Of a stretch of 13,137 nucleotides of DNA, positions 6,802-13,137 are shown one piece after another. Within the stretch, counting starts at the first letter, position 1. Each line of letters begins with the position of its first letter. The notes under the pieces were generated by a model, which saw only the letters and a list, made by a program, of their open reading frames with translations, ran no database searches and was not told where the DNA came from. Source of the stretch: Planctomycetota bacterium (lineage in GTDB: Bacteria; Planctomycetota; Phycisphaerae; Sedimentisphaerales; Anaerohalosphaeraceae); NCBI GenBank assembly GCA_021160785.1, contig JAGHBX010000143.1:1-13137 (forward strand), given 5' to 3'. The position numbers were made by a program, and so were the translations under genes.

Positions 6802-7980
6802 ATGGAAAAATGTAAAAGAATTTTGATAGTTATGACAGGTTTGGCTGTTCTTACGATGTGCCATGGATGCAGCTCTTATGCCGATAAGAAGATGGCTGCG
6901 AAAATGAAATGGGAGAAGGTCTCGGCGGAGGCGAAAGTCAGGGTTGCAAAGGATCTCTTTGAAAACGGCAGATATGAAGATGCGCGTACAACCGTAGAGC
7001 AATGCCTCGCTTCCGATCCGGAGCTTGCCGACGCCCACCTCCTGATGGGAAAGCTGCATTATCTTGACGGGAGGATCGCTGCGGCTCGAAGTTCCATGAA
7101 CACCGCTATCGAGTACGACGAAGACCTCGACCAGGCGTGGTACTGGCTGGGCGAGATTGCTCAGCACAACAAGCAGCCCGTCCAGGCGATGGAATACTAC
7201 GACAAGGCGATCCGCCTCAGACCGGCGAACACGGACTATATCATCGCGGTCGTCCAGACTTTTGCCGCTCAGGGTCAATATGACGAGGCTCTTGACCTGC
7301 TCGATGAGAAGATGGCGTTGCTTCCCGGCAATGTCCGGCTGAAAGTCGCCGCTGCCGACCTGTTACAGAGGCTCGGAAAGACTGCTCAGGCAATCTCTGC
7401 TTACAACGGTGCGTTTTTGCTCGAACCCGATAACATGAGCACTGCCGAAGCGTTAGCGTATTGCTACATCACCGACGAGCAGTGGACCGAGGCCATCGGG
7501 ATATTTGAGAAGATCAGCAGGACAGTTGACGGTGAAAAGAAGACTGCCTGCCTGCAGATGTTGGCCTTGTGCTGCATGAACGCCGGCGAATACGGCAGGG
7601 CGGTTACCTACTATGACAAGCTCAGTGTCAGTCAGCGCGACAATGAAGAGATCTGGCTGCAGATGTCGCAGGCCGCTCTCGGAGCGGGCGCCGCCAAACG
7701 AGCCTCTGCCTGCGCCGCCAGGGCGCTGTCATTGAGGCCCGGCTGGGCCGACGCGATCGCCGTCCAGGGCTGTGCGCAGTATCTGGAAAGTGATTATGAT
7801 GCCGCGGTTGAGACATTCGGACGAATCACCGCGAACCGGAAGATGGGCGGATTTGCCTGGCTGATGTCGGGCAGATGCTATCAACAACTCGGCCGGAAGG
7901 ACCAAGCGGACTGGGCTTATGACAAGGCAAGCAGGCTCAATCCCGAAAGCAGGCTGGCAGTTCTGCTTTCGAGTAATTAG
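6802..7980 (+). CDS. TPR-repeat lipoprotein candidate (possible PilF/PilW-like role)
   Basis: The product has 392 residues. The start has a basic tip (MEKCKR), a hydrophobic stretch (about 7-19) and the sequence TMCHGCSS. Cys-23, preceded by Gly, could be a lipid-attachment site, although the positions before it (C-H-G) differ from the usual L-(A/S)-(G/A). From about 43 to the end the protein is built of tandem tetratricopeptide repeats, for example NGRYEDARTTVEQCLASDPE, LGEIAQHNKQPVQAMEYYDK, QGQYDEALDLLDEKMALLPG and LGRKDQADWAYDKASRLNPE. TPR lipoproteins of the PilF/PilW type guide secretin assembly in pilus systems, and the gene directly follows the secretin. PilF is usually shorter (about 250 residues, six TPRs), so the match is by type and context only. 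ATG 6802 is preceded by GAGGT with seven bases spacing. Confidence 0.82.
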   Translation: MEKCKRILIVMTGLAVLTMCHGCSSYADKKMAAKMKWEKVSAEAKVRVAKDLFENGRYEDARTTVEQCLASDPELADAHLLMGKLHYLDGRIAAARSSMNTAIEYDEDLDQAWYWLGEIAQHNKQPVQAMEYYDKAIRLRPANTDYIIAVVQTFAAQGQYDEALDLLDEKMALLPGNVRLKVAAADLLQRLGKTAQAISAYNGAFLLEPDNMSTAEALAYCYITDEQWTEAIGIFEKISRTVDGEKKTACLQMLALCCMNAGEYGRAVTYYDKLSVSQRDNEEIWLQMSQAALGAGAAKRASACAARALSLRPGWADAIAVQGCAQYLESDYDAAVETFGRITANRKMGGFAWLMSGRCYQQLGRKDQADWAYDKASRLNPESRLAVLLSSN

Positions 7981-8020
7981 CGGCGCGGAAACAGACGCAT
8001 AAAAGACAGGGAACAGAGGC

Positions 8021-9439
8021 GTGCGTACATATAAATACGTCATGTCAACAATAACGGCAATAATTGCCTGCGGTATAACCGCATGCGGTTTTTGCATCGC
8101 TGTCGGTGCGCAGGCCGCCGCAATTGCCGGCGCTGTCGTCGCCTTGCTGTCGACGGCGGCTCTTGCATTCTGCCTCTTTGAGACGCACCGGTCGCTGCGC
8201 GACATGAACAACAGCCTGAAGTCCGAATCTCCCGCCGGCGTTACGGTCCGCCCGTATTCGATCCTGAAACCCCTGGAGAGTGCGTTTAACAGTTTTGTCG
8301 GGGAAAGAACCGAAGAACTCGCCCAAATCGAAAAGCACGACAGCGGGACGGCGCTGCAGCTCCAGTTACTGGTCAGACAGAAAAAGAACATTGAAGCCAT
8401 CATACACAGTATCCGCGACAGCGTGATCGTTACCGACGAGTTTGACCGGGTTGTTCTGGCAAACTCCGCGGCGGAAAAGCTGTTTGAATTCGAATTCTGC
8501 GCAGAGACGCCTTCGCCTGTCGATGACCTGATCGATCATGACGAGTTTGTCGAATTTCTCATACGCAGCAGACGCGGGAAGATAGGGCATGTCCGGCATG
8601 AACTGACATTGCCGCACCCGACGCAGCCCAGGACCTTCGATACGATTATGTCGTGCATAAAAGACGAAAAAGGCGTCGTCTCCGGCGCCGTGGCCGTTCT
8701 GCACGACATCACGCGTGAAAAAGAAATTTCGCAGATGAAGAATGATTTTGTCGGGCACGTTTCGCATGAATTGAAAACCCCGCTTGCATCCATAAACGCT
8801 TATGCCGAGATGCTTGTCGACGGCGAGGCGCAGGATGTCGAAACGGCCAATCAATTCTGTTCCATCATCCAGACACAGGCGCAGAGGCTCAGCCGCCTCA
8901 TCGACGACATCCTGAATATCTCACGAATCGAGTCGGGCCTGATGAAAATTGACAAACAACCGCTGAGCCTGGCCATTCTCCTGACCGATGCCGCCGAGAT
9001 GATACGCAGTTACGCCGCGGAGAAAAACATAACGGTGAATGCCCAGTCGCCCATCATACACGACCAGACGATGGCCGACAAGGACATGATCACGCAGGTC
9101 ATTATCAATCTGCTCAGCAACGCCGTGAAGTATACGCCTTCCGGCGGGCGCATCGACGCCGGTGTAGAGGTCGATGAGGCTGAAGACCTTGTGCGGGTCA
9201 CCGTCCGCGATACCGGTGTCGGCATCCCGCCCGAAGACGTCGAATATGTGTTTGACAAGTTCTACAGAGTCGAGGAGAACAAAAAGCAGGCCAAGGGAAC
9301 CGGACTTGGACTGAATCTCGTAAAACAGATTGTCGAAAAGGTACACGATGGAAACGTATTCGTCGAAAGCACGCCCGGACAAGGCAGTACTTTCGGATTT
9401 ACATTGCCCCTTGCCGCAAAGGCGGCGCAAACCCCCTGA
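8021..9439 (+). CDS. Membrane-bound PAS sensor histidine kinase
   Basis: The product has 472 residues. Two membrane helices (about 8-28 and 33-53) are joined by a very short loop, so almost no periplasmic sensor is left. A helical linker is followed by a PAS domain (about 123-231: IEAIIHSIRDSVIVTDEFDRVVLAN...GAVAVLHDITREKE). The HisKA domain carries the phospho-acceptor His-249 in GHVSHELKTPL. The HATPase_c domain has the N box NLLSNAVKY (Asn-367), G1 DTGVGI (397-402), F box FDKFYR (411-416) and G2 GTGLGL (426-431). All catalytic boxes look intact. The start is GTG 8021, with AGAGG just upstream; ATG 8042 is an alternative. The response regulator starts 19 bases after its stop, so they form a likely pair. 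The signal is unknown; TM1 holds three cysteines (17, 22, 25). Confidence 0.93.
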   Translation: MRTYKYVMSTITAIIACGITACGFCIAVGAQAAAIAGAVVALLSTAALAFCLFETHRSLRDMNNSLKSESPAGVTVRPYSILKPLESAFNSFVGERTEELAQIEKHDSGTALQLQLLVRQKKNIEAIIHSIRDSVIVTDEFDRVVLANSAAEKLFEFEFCAETPSPVDDLIDHDEFVEFLIRSRRGKIGHVRHELTLPHPTQPRTFDTIMSCIKDEKGVVSGAVAVLHDITREKEISQMKNDFVGHVSHELKTPLASINAYAEMLVDGEAQDVETANQFCSIIQTQAQRLSRLIDDILNISRIESGLMKIDKQPLSLAILLTDAAEMIRSYAAEKNITVNAQSPIIHDQTMADKDMITQVIINLLSNAVKYTPSGGRIDAGVEVDEAEDLVRVTVRDTGVGIPPEDVEYVFDKFYRVEENKKQAKGTGLGLNLVKQIVEKVHDGNVFVESTPGQGSTFGFTLPLAAKAAQTP

Positions 9440-9458
9440 TTATTTGGAGAGAGAGACT

Positions 9459-9839
9459 ATGGCTGACAGGAAGATTCTGGTTGTGGATGATGAAATTCAC
9501 ATTGTTCAGGTTATCGCGATTAAGCTGCGCAACAACGGCTTCGAGGTGTTGACTGCCGAGAACGGCGCCCAGGCGCTTGATATCGCAAAGAAATATAAAC
9601 CCGATCTCGTGATCACGGACTATCAGATGCCCGTTATGACGGGCATTGAACTCATAGAGAACCTTCGTCAAATTGAAGATACCGCCGAGACGCCGGTTAT
9701 CATGCTGACGGCGCGAGGCTTTGCGATTGACGAGGAGCGGAAAAACGAACTGAGCATCGCGACATTTCTCAGCAAGCCGTTTAGCCCGAGAGAAGTGCTG
9801 CAATGTGTTGGTGATGTTCTCCAGCAGGTATCCGCATGA
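9459..9839 (+). CDS. Single-domain response regulator (CheY-like receiver)
   Basis: The product has 126 residues and consists of one receiver domain with no output domain. Acid-pocket residues Asp-10 and Asp-11 (ILVVDDE), phospho-acceptor Asp-54 (LVITDYQMPVMTG), the switch Thr-84 (IMLTARG) and Lys-106 (FLSKPFSPRE) are all present, so it should be phosphorylatable, most likely by the kinase encoded just before it. ATG 9459 is chosen because GGAG (9446-9449) lies nine bases upstream and the translation then begins at the normal receiver start (MADRKILVVDDE). An in-frame extension to 9330 lies inside the kinase gene and is not needed. The stop overlaps the start of the HD-GYP gene (ATGA), so the receiver probably acts on that protein or the STAS protein by protein contact. 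Confidence 0.95.
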   Translation: MADRKILVVDDEIHIVQVIAIKLRNNGFEVLTAENGAQALDIAKKYKPDLVITDYQMPVMTGIELIENLRQIEDTAETPVIMLTARGFAIDEERKNELSIATFLSKPFSPREVLQCVGDVLQQVSA

Positions 9840-11527
9840 CAACTATGACGCAGGGGCAACAAATGGAAACGACAGAGAGTATGACGAGGCCGCTATCGGT
9901 CGAACAGCTTGACAGCCTGCAGATGTTTGCCGGGACCATCGGACGTTTCGATGCCGGTTTTTATGTGTTCGATACCCGTACCGACAGCCTTCTCGACGTG
10001 TCCGCGAGCCAGTGCGGCGGCGATGACTCGCAAATCGCCGAATACGCAGAACACACTCTTCGCCTGGGCAGCGACGACATTCAGCGATTCGGGCAAGGCG
10101 ATGAGATTTTAGCCGTATGTTTGAAGGGTTTCACAGAGACCGTTGCAGTAGCCGTCGTTGACACCCGTCCGGCGACTCGAGCCGACGGCGGCGATATCTC
10201 CGATCCAATACCACCGGCTAAAAGCGCCGCAGTGCTTCTAAGGGGTCCTGCGGCGGCGCATTTAGCCGACAGCGAATACCTTGCCGAGATTCTCGACTTA
10301 TTCGCAAAGAGCTTTTACAACAGCGCCAAGGCCAAGATGCAGGTTGAGAACATTTGCACGGAATTGTCTCAGACCTATGAAGAACTCATGTTGCTCTACA
10401 ACCTCAGTTCGAACATGAAGGTGACGCAATCGGACTGCACCTACCTTCAGAAAGCGTGCGATGAGCTTACGCAACTTGTCAGTGTCGAAGGGATCGCCAT
10501 ATTTCTGGATAAGAAGATCGACGGCGAAGAACGGCTCATGCTTACTGCCGGCTCCGGTGTGGTGGCCATTGACCATGTTATGGCGGATATTGTACAGATT
10601 CACCTCGCCCGGGAACTCAGCGAAGGCAAAGAAGCGTTCCTCGACAGCGATGTCGATTCGCCGTTCAAACACCAATGGCCGGAGCGAATCAAGAATATCA
10701 TCGCCGTACCGCTCACCGGCGGCGAAGACATGCTCGGTGTCATGGTCGCAACCAATGTCGTCGACAAACCGGACTTCGACAGCACCGACATCAAATTATT
10801 CAATACCGTCGCCCATCAGTGCGCCGTTTTTATGGAAAACGAACGTCTCTTCGGCGACCTGAAGGAACTCTTTATCGGCGCGTTGAAGGCCTTGACAAGC
10901 AGCATCGACGCCAAGGACCAGTACACAAGGGGTCATTCGGAGAGGGTCGCCTTCATTTCACGCTGGATCGCCGAAAGACTTGCCGAAACCAGGCCTCTCA
11001 GTGACGAGCAGATTCACAAGATATATCTGTCGGGACTGCTTCACGACATCGGAAAGATAGGCGTCAATGAGGCGGTTCTCTGCAAGAAGGGGAAACTTAC
11101 CGAAGACGAGCTTGCGCGAATCAAGGCACATCCTCAGATCGGCGCCTCGATTCTTTCCGAGATCAAGCAAATGAAGGAGATCGTGCCCGGAGTTCTGTGT
11201 CATCACGAAAGGATCGACGGAAAAGGATACCCCAAGGGTCTTAAAGGGGACCGGATTCCTCTCATCGGAAAGATCATCAGCCTCGCCGACGCCTTCGACG
11301 CGATGACCTCGCGAAGAGTCTATCGCGAGGCGCTGAGCATAAAAGCGGCGCTGGTCGAGATTGAAAAAGGGATAGGGACTCAGTTCGACGAAGAGATCGC
11401 AAAAGTCTTCCTCGGCAGCGATATAAGAAAGCTGTGGGATATCGTACAGGACGGTTTCATTGAGAGATGGGATTACAGCAATTTCTCCGAATACGGCAGC
11501 GTGGCCGTAGGGACACTGATAAGATGA
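9836..11527 (+). CDS. GAF-HD-GYP protein, likely c-di-GMP phosphodiesterase
   Basis: The product has 563 residues. The N-terminal part (about 18-175) is not recognised; its first 110 residues look like an alpha/beta sensor fold (GRFDAGFYVFDTRTDSLLDV) and it ends in a helix. A GAF domain follows (about 180-340; RIKNIIAVPLTGGEDMLGVM, LFNTVAHQCAVFMENERL). The HD-GYP domain (about 345-530) has RGHSERV (His-367), LLHDIGKIG (His-403, Asp-404, Lys-407), HP (His-432), HHERIDGKGYP (His-456, His-457 and the GYP at 464-466) and ADAFDAMTS (Asp-485). The metal-binding residues and the GYP motif are complete, so hydrolysis of c-di-GMP to pGpG or GMP is expected. There are no membrane helices. It starts in an ATGA overlap with the receiver gene and ends in another with the STAS gene. 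The receiver probably regulates it in trans, as no receiver domain is fused. Confidence 0.93.
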   Translation: MTTMTQGQQMETTESMTRPLSVEQLDSLQMFAGTIGRFDAGFYVFDTRTDSLLDVSASQCGGDDSQIAEYAEHTLRLGSDDIQRFGQGDEILAVCLKGFTETVAVAVVDTRPATRADGGDISDPIPPAKSAAVLLRGPAAAHLADSEYLAEILDLFAKSFYNSAKAKMQVENICTELSQTYEELMLLYNLSSNMKVTQSDCTYLQKACDELTQLVSVEGIAIFLDKKIDGEERLMLTAGSGVVAIDHVMADIVQIHLARELSEGKEAFLDSDVDSPFKHQWPERIKNIIAVPLTGGEDMLGVMVATNVVDKPDFDSTDIKLFNTVAHQCAVFMENERLFGDLKELFIGALKALTSSIDAKDQYTRGHSERVAFISRWIAERLAETRPLSDEQIHKIYLSGLLHDIGKIGVNEAVLCKKGKLTEDELARIKAHPQIGASILSEIKQMKEIVPGVLCHHERIDGKGYPKGLKGDRIPLIGKIISLADAFDAMTSRRVYREALSIKAALVEIEKGIGTQFDEEIAKVFLGSDIRKLWDIVQDGFIERWDYSNFSEYGSVAVGTLIR

Positions 11528-11859
11528 AGATCGGCACACAGAATTATAACGACGTAACGGTGGTGGAGCTCCAGGGGGAGTTCACGGCCGAGTTTGTGAA
11601 AACTTTCACAGACACGGCGACCTCGGTCCTCGCCGGCGGCACCATCGGTATCGTCCTGGACATGAGTAAGGTCGCCTTCATCGACAGTCCGTGCCTCGAA
11701 CAGCTTTTGTGGCTGTGGGATTACTGCGACGAAAACAACCGACAACTAAAATTGGCCGGGCTCGACGAATATTGCACGAAAATACTCGAGATAACACGAT
11801 TGTTGCCGCAACTGGAGGTTTATGACGAACTCGCCCAGGCCGTTAAGAGCTTTGCCTGA
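11524..11859 (+). CDS. STAS-domain protein (anti-sigma factor antagonist-like)
   Basis: The product has 111 residues, normal for a stand-alone STAS domain. VTVVELQGEFTAEFVKTF (about 11-28) and GIVLDMSKVAFIDSPCLEQL (about 42-61) match the SpoIIAA/RsbV pattern of beta strands around the phosphorylation loop. The loop reads D54-S55-P56-C57 where the family usually has D-S-(S/T)-G. The serine after the conserved Asp, the phosphorylated one in RsbV-type proteins, is therefore kept, while the small flexible residues after it are replaced. ATG 11524 overlaps the HD-GYP stop (ATGA), so the two are translationally coupled. No anti-sigma kinase or PP2C phosphatase gene is in the window, so the partner is unknown. 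It may be a partner-switch protein elsewhere, the histidine kinase ATPase domain, or a structural contact to the HD-GYP protein. Confidence 0.85.
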   Translation: MKIGTQNYNDVTVVELQGEFTAEFVKTFTDTATSVLAGGTIGIVLDMSKVAFIDSPCLEQLLWLWDYCDENNRQLKLAGLDEYCTKILEITRLLPQLEVYDELAQAVKSFA

Positions 11860-11886
11860 TAAGGCCCGACAGGTTGGAAATTTGAT

Positions 11887-13137
11887 ATGAGCGAAATAGC
11901 AACGGAACAAAAACTTCAGCTCGGACAGGTCCTGCTCGACAGGGAGATTGTTACCGAAGAGCAGGTCCAAAGAGCCCTCGAACAGCAGAAGGAAGGCACA
12001 CATCACAAGCTGCTTGGGGAACTGTTCATCGAGATGGGTTACTGCTCCGAGAACCAGATAGCCTCGGCGCTTGCCCATGCCTACGGTGTTCCCTACGCAC
12101 AGATAACGCCCAAGATATGCGACCCCGCGGTAGTCGAAGTTCTGCCTCGTGATTTCCTCGAAGAGCACGACGTCCTGCCCTTGTTCAAGGTCTATGATTC
12201 GCTGACCATCGCCGTCAGTGAACCGTCCAACGTCTTTCTGATCGACGAAATCCAGCGGCTCAGCAACTGCAAAGTGCAGGTCGTCTGTGCGACGGTCAAG
12301 GATATCAAAGCGACGATGCAGACGTACATGCCCGCCGCAAACGTTTTTGTTATTGACGACATCATCGACGACGCGGCGCTTGAAGATTTCACGCTCATAG
12401 AGAGCATTGCCGAAGACATCGGCGATCTGGAAGAAGTGGCGGGCCAGTCCCCCGTCGTCCGACTGGTCAACTCGCTGCTCTACAACGCCGTTCGTGAAAA
12501 TGCCAGCGATATTCACATCGAGCCCGACGACAAGAAGCTGCGGGTAAGATACCGCGTTGACGGCAGGCTGTATGAGAAGATGAGGCCTCCGCACCAGATG
12601 CATTCGGCAATCGTATCCAGAATCAAGATCATGGCCGAACTCGATATTGCTCAAAGACGGCTGCCGCAGGACGGGAGCATTCATGTCCTCATGGAGCAAA
12701 GACCCATCGATCTGCGGGTCTCGGTCATGCCCGGAAGCTACGGCGAAAAGGTGGTCATCCGTGTGATTGACGTAAGAAAAATACTCAACAGTGTCGAGTC
12801 GCTCGGATTCAGCTACGCCAACCTCGAGTTGCTCCGCGAAAAGATCAAGGCCTCGCACGGCATCGTGTTGGTGACCGGGCCCACCGGTTCGGGAAAAAAC
12901 ACCACCCTTTATGCCGCCCTTGCCGAACTCAACAGTGAGGAAGTCAACATCTGCACGGTCGAGGAGCCCGTTGAATGCAATATGTCCGCTATCAACCAGT
13001 TTCAGGTGCATGAAGGGGCGGGTTTTACCTTTGCAACCGCGCTTAGGAGTCTGCTCCGCCAGGATCCGGACATCATCATGGTCGGTGAGATTCGCGACAC
13101 CGATACCGCCAACATCGCCGTCCAGGCTGCTCTGACA
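11887..13137 (+). CDS. PilB/GspE-family assembly ATPase (3' end outside window)
   Basis: From ATG 11887 the frame is open for 417 codons to the right edge, so the C-terminus is missing (family length about 560-570). Residues about 10-115 form a MshEN-type domain with two LG..L repeats (QLGQVLLDREIVTEEQVQRAL and LLGELFIEMGYCSENQIASAL), the fold that can bind c-di-GMP in MshE/PilB. ASDIHIEP (206-213), RYRVDGRLYE (221-230) and RRLPQDGSI (257-264) are family hallmarks. Walker A is GPTGSGKNTT (331-340) with Lys-337, but Asn-338 where Thr or Ser is normal. The Asp-box region is TVEEPVE (357-363), with Glu for the usual Asp. Walker B is DPDIIMVGEIRD (393-404), with the His-box stretch TFATALRSLLRQ before it. 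It powers fibre extension or secretion from the cytoplasmic face. A PilC/GspF platform gene would be expected downstream. Confidence 0.93.
   Translation, partial: MSEIATEQKLQLGQVLLDREIVTEEQVQRALEQQKEGTHHKLLGELFIEMGYCSENQIASALAHAYGVPYAQITPKICDPAVVEVLPRDFLEEHDVLPLFKVYDSLTIAVSEPSNVFLIDEIQRLSNCKVQVVCATVKDIKATMQTYMPAANVFVIDDIIDDAALEDFTLIESIAEDIGDLEEVAGQSPVVRLVNSLLYNAVRENASDIHIEPDDKKLRVRYRVDGRLYEKMRPPHQMHSAIVSRIKIMAELDIAQRRLPQDGSIHVLMEQRPIDLRVSVMPGSYGEKVVIRVIDVRKILNSVESLGFSYANLELLREKIKASHGIVLVTGPTGSGKNTTLYAALAELNSEEVNICTVEEPVECNMSAINQFQVHEGAGFTFATALRSLLRQDPDIIMVGEIRDTDTANIAVQAALT

Noticed and set aside
9330..9458. Extended start of the response regulator inside the kinase gene
   Set aside because: The extension overlaps kinase codons and adds 43 residues before the normal receiver start. 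ATG 9459 with GGAG upstream is better.
11746..13011. Long minus-strand open frame of 421 codons opposite the ATPase gene
   Set aside because: The plus strand here encodes a clear PilB/GspE ATPase with Walker boxes in order. The minus frame is a codon-bias shadow with no recognisable domain.
1..13137. CRISPR arrays, tRNA/rRNA, insertion sequences, phage or anti-phage genes
   Set aside because: I saw no spaced direct repeats, cloverleaf-like stretches, transposase motifs or defence-type domains. Every gene fits the pilus/secretion machine or its regulation.

Overview
The window is one long, tightly packed, single-direction (+ strand) gene cluster for a type IV pilus / type II secretion-like machine, with a signalling cassette inserted before its assembly ATPase. 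It suggests a Gram-negative-type (diderm) bacterium, because it encodes an outer-membrane secretin, the PilM-N-O-P alignment complex and a Cys-anchored lipoprotein. The PilN-like start (IDFIPEW), the beta-rich surface-type protein next to a GspH/FimT pseudopilin, and the secretin without AMIN domains resemble what I recall from Planctomycetota (Phycisphaerae-type) genomes. That placement is an inference, not a search result.

Layout. (1) 3-983 is the C-terminal part of a PilX-like / beta-repeat protein cut by the left edge. (2) 984-1348 is a non-coding stretch of about 365 bases with several possible RNA stems. (3) 1349-1900 is a GspH/FimT-type pseudopilin. (4) 1908-4855 holds pilM, pilN, pilO and a PilP/GspC-like gene, overlapping or almost touching. 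(5) 4883-6703 is the secretin. (6) 6802-7980 is a TPR lipoprotein candidate, preceded by an 11-bp hairpin. (7) 8021-11859 is a regulatory cassette: membrane PAS histidine kinase, single-domain response regulator, GAF-HD-GYP protein and STAS protein. The last three are joined by ATGA stop-start overlaps. (8) 11887 to the right edge is a PilB/GspE-family ATPase with a MshEN-like N-terminus, cut before its C-terminus.

How the genes work together (inference from families): PilM-N-O and the PilP-like protein form the inner-membrane platform that links to the secretin. The pseudopilin and the PilX-like protein are minor fibre components, and the ATPase drives fibre assembly. The kinase and receiver probably pass a signal to the HD-GYP enzyme, which would lower c-di-GMP, and to the STAS protein. 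The ATPase begins with a domain type that can bind c-di-GMP, so the cluster could encode both the control and the target of a secretion or pilus switch.

I see a recognisable machine with unusual regulatory linkage and some departures from consensus at key residues (Asn in Walker A, Gln in the first MshEN motif, Pro-Cys in the STAS site). I do not see a wholly unknown system. I found no tRNA, rRNA, CRISPR array, insertion sequence or transposase.
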